A stretch of DNA of 6,656 nt from Nitrospinales bacterium. GTDB lineage: Bacteria > Nitrospinota_A > UBA7883 > JACRGQ01. Under the pieces are notes generated by a model, which was not told the DNA's origin, did no database searches, and was given only the letters and a program-made list of their open reading frames with translations. Where the stretch lies: NCBI GenBank assembly GCA_023248615.1, contig JAHFEI010000099.1, positions 1 through 6,656 of the forward strand, in the 5' to 3' direction. How positions within the stretch are numbered: position 1 is the first letter of the stretch; each line of letters starts with the position of its first letter. Shown here piece after piece: positions 5,956-6,656 of this stretch. The translations under genes and the position numbers were made by a program.

Positions 5956-6656
5956 ATGGAAATAAACCTTAAATACGGCAAACAAACGCTTGCCGCGCCG
6001 TTGCCCGCCGGATGGAACGTGCGCACCATCACCACCCCGCAGGCCCTAAAAATCGGGTCCCCGCAAGACCGGCTTTCCGCCCTTCTTGATAACCCGGCTG
6101 GTAGCGCTCCCTTCGACACCATCTTTGCCGGCAAACGGAATGTGGCGGTGATTGTGCCGGACGTGACGCGAAAGGCGGGAGTAAAAACGCTACTGCCTGT
6201 CATAATGGATAGGCTGGAGAGTTTAGGGCTGACATCTGGCGCGTTGAAAATTATTTTTGCCACAGGCATACATGCGAAACAAACGGACGAGCAAAAACGA
6301 CAAGTGGTTGGAAGCGCGGCCTGGGAGCGGCATGAATGCGTAGAGCACGATTGCCGTGGCGACTTCCTGCCGAAAAACGGGTTTGCCGTGAACCGATATG
6401 TAGCCGAGGCGGACGGCGTTATTATTATTGGTGCGGTGAAGACGCACTACCTTGCCGGGTTTTCCGGCGGTCGGAAGGCTATTTTGCCCGGCGTATCCAC
6501 CTATGAAAGTTGTTTGCAGTTCCACGAGCTGTGCATGAATCCGGATGGGCCGGGGCGGCATCCAGGGGTGGGGCCCGGAAAACTGGCGGGCAACCCGATG
6601 CACGAAAAATCGGATCATGCGGCGCACGCGGTGGGGGTGGATTTTCTTGTGAACAG
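5956..6656 (+). CDS. larA: LarA-family nickel-pincer-nucleotide racemase/epimerase, 3' end missing
   Basis: The frame stays open from ATG 5956 to the right edge, giving 233 residues of a family whose type member, Lactobacillus plantarum lactate racemase LarA, has about 424. The visible part is the N-terminal (DUF2088) domain, which binds the nickel-pincer cofactor. Matches to known LarA residues include PDVTRK (68-73; Arg72 corresponds to Arg75), ATGIHAKQT (102-110; His106 corresponds to catalytic His108), His164 in VKTHYLAGFSGGRK (161-174; corresponds to His174), Lys174 (the lysine that carries the pincer, Lys184) and His190, placed 16 residues later exactly as His200 is. The active site therefore looks intact. 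LarA homologues racemise or epimerise various 2-hydroxyacids, so lactate is not assured. AGGA at 5944-5947 lies 8 nt before the ATG. The gene follows the ABC ATPase by 35 nt and is likely co-transcribed with it. Cofactor genes larB, larC and larE are not visible. Confidence 0.9.
   Translation, partial: MEINLKYGKQTLAAPLPAGWNVRTITTPQALKIGSPQDRLSALLDNPAGSAPFDTIFAGKRNVAVIVPDVTRKAGVKTLLPVIMDRLESLGLTSGALKIIFATGIHAKQTDEQKRQVVGSAAWERHECVEHDCRGDFLPKNGFAVNRYVAEADGVIIIGAVKTHYLAGFSGGRKAILPGVSTYESCLQFHELCMNPDGPGRHPGVGPGKLAGNPMHEKSDHAAHAVGVDFLVN

Noticed and set aside
6223..6627. 134-residue - strand open frame opposite larA
   Set aside because: The + strand shows the whole LarA motif series with correct spacing in the same region, and the - strand product has no recognisable features.

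Overview
The window looks like a chromosomal stretch of a Gram-negative bacterium. By eye the GC content is in the mid-to-upper 50s percent, and the AUA (Ile) and AGG (Arg) codons are used freely, including inside conserved membrane genes. The gene set fits lineages such as Desulfobacterota, Nitrospirota, Nitrospinota or Methylomirabilota, but the sequence alone does not settle the phylum. Every gene reads on the + strand and the coding density is very high.

Positions 1-4861 hold a tightly packed operon for a membrane-bound, complex I-like assembly of the hydrogenase-4/formate hydrogenlyase (Hyf/Hyc) type. In order it encodes HyfC (3' part only), HyfE, HyfF, HyfG and HyfI. The genes are spaced by 1 nt, overlap by 1 nt, overlap by 4 nt (ATGA), and are then spaced by 10 nt, so they are almost certainly translationally coupled. 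HyfC, HyfE and HyfF form a membrane arm with the ion-channel residues of the complex I/Mrp family. HyfG (a NuoC-NuoD fusion) and HyfI (NuoB-like) form a peripheral arm.

The central observation is that HyfG has lost all four cysteines that hold the NiFe centre in true hydrogenases. RxCGxC has become RISGDT and the C-terminal DPCxxC has become NNSYSG. HyfI keeps all four cysteines for its [4Fe-4S] cluster. The genes for HyfD and for HyfH (the two-cluster ferredoxin subunit) are absent from their usual places. This matches the 'energy-converting hydrogenase-related' (Ehr) complexes, whose redox partner and reaction are still unknown, so the complex is probably not a hydrogenase.

After an 81-nt gap with a TATAAT box inside a small palindrome comes an orphan ATP-binding subunit of the oligopeptide/dipeptide ABC transporter family (4943-5920). 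It is followed, 35 nt later, by the 5' part of a LarA-family gene, a nickel-pincer-nucleotide-dependent racemase/epimerase with all recognisable cofactor residues present. That gene runs off the right edge. No tRNA, rRNA, CRISPR array, insertion sequence or convincing rho-independent terminator was seen, and no gap without a gene exceeds 81 nt.
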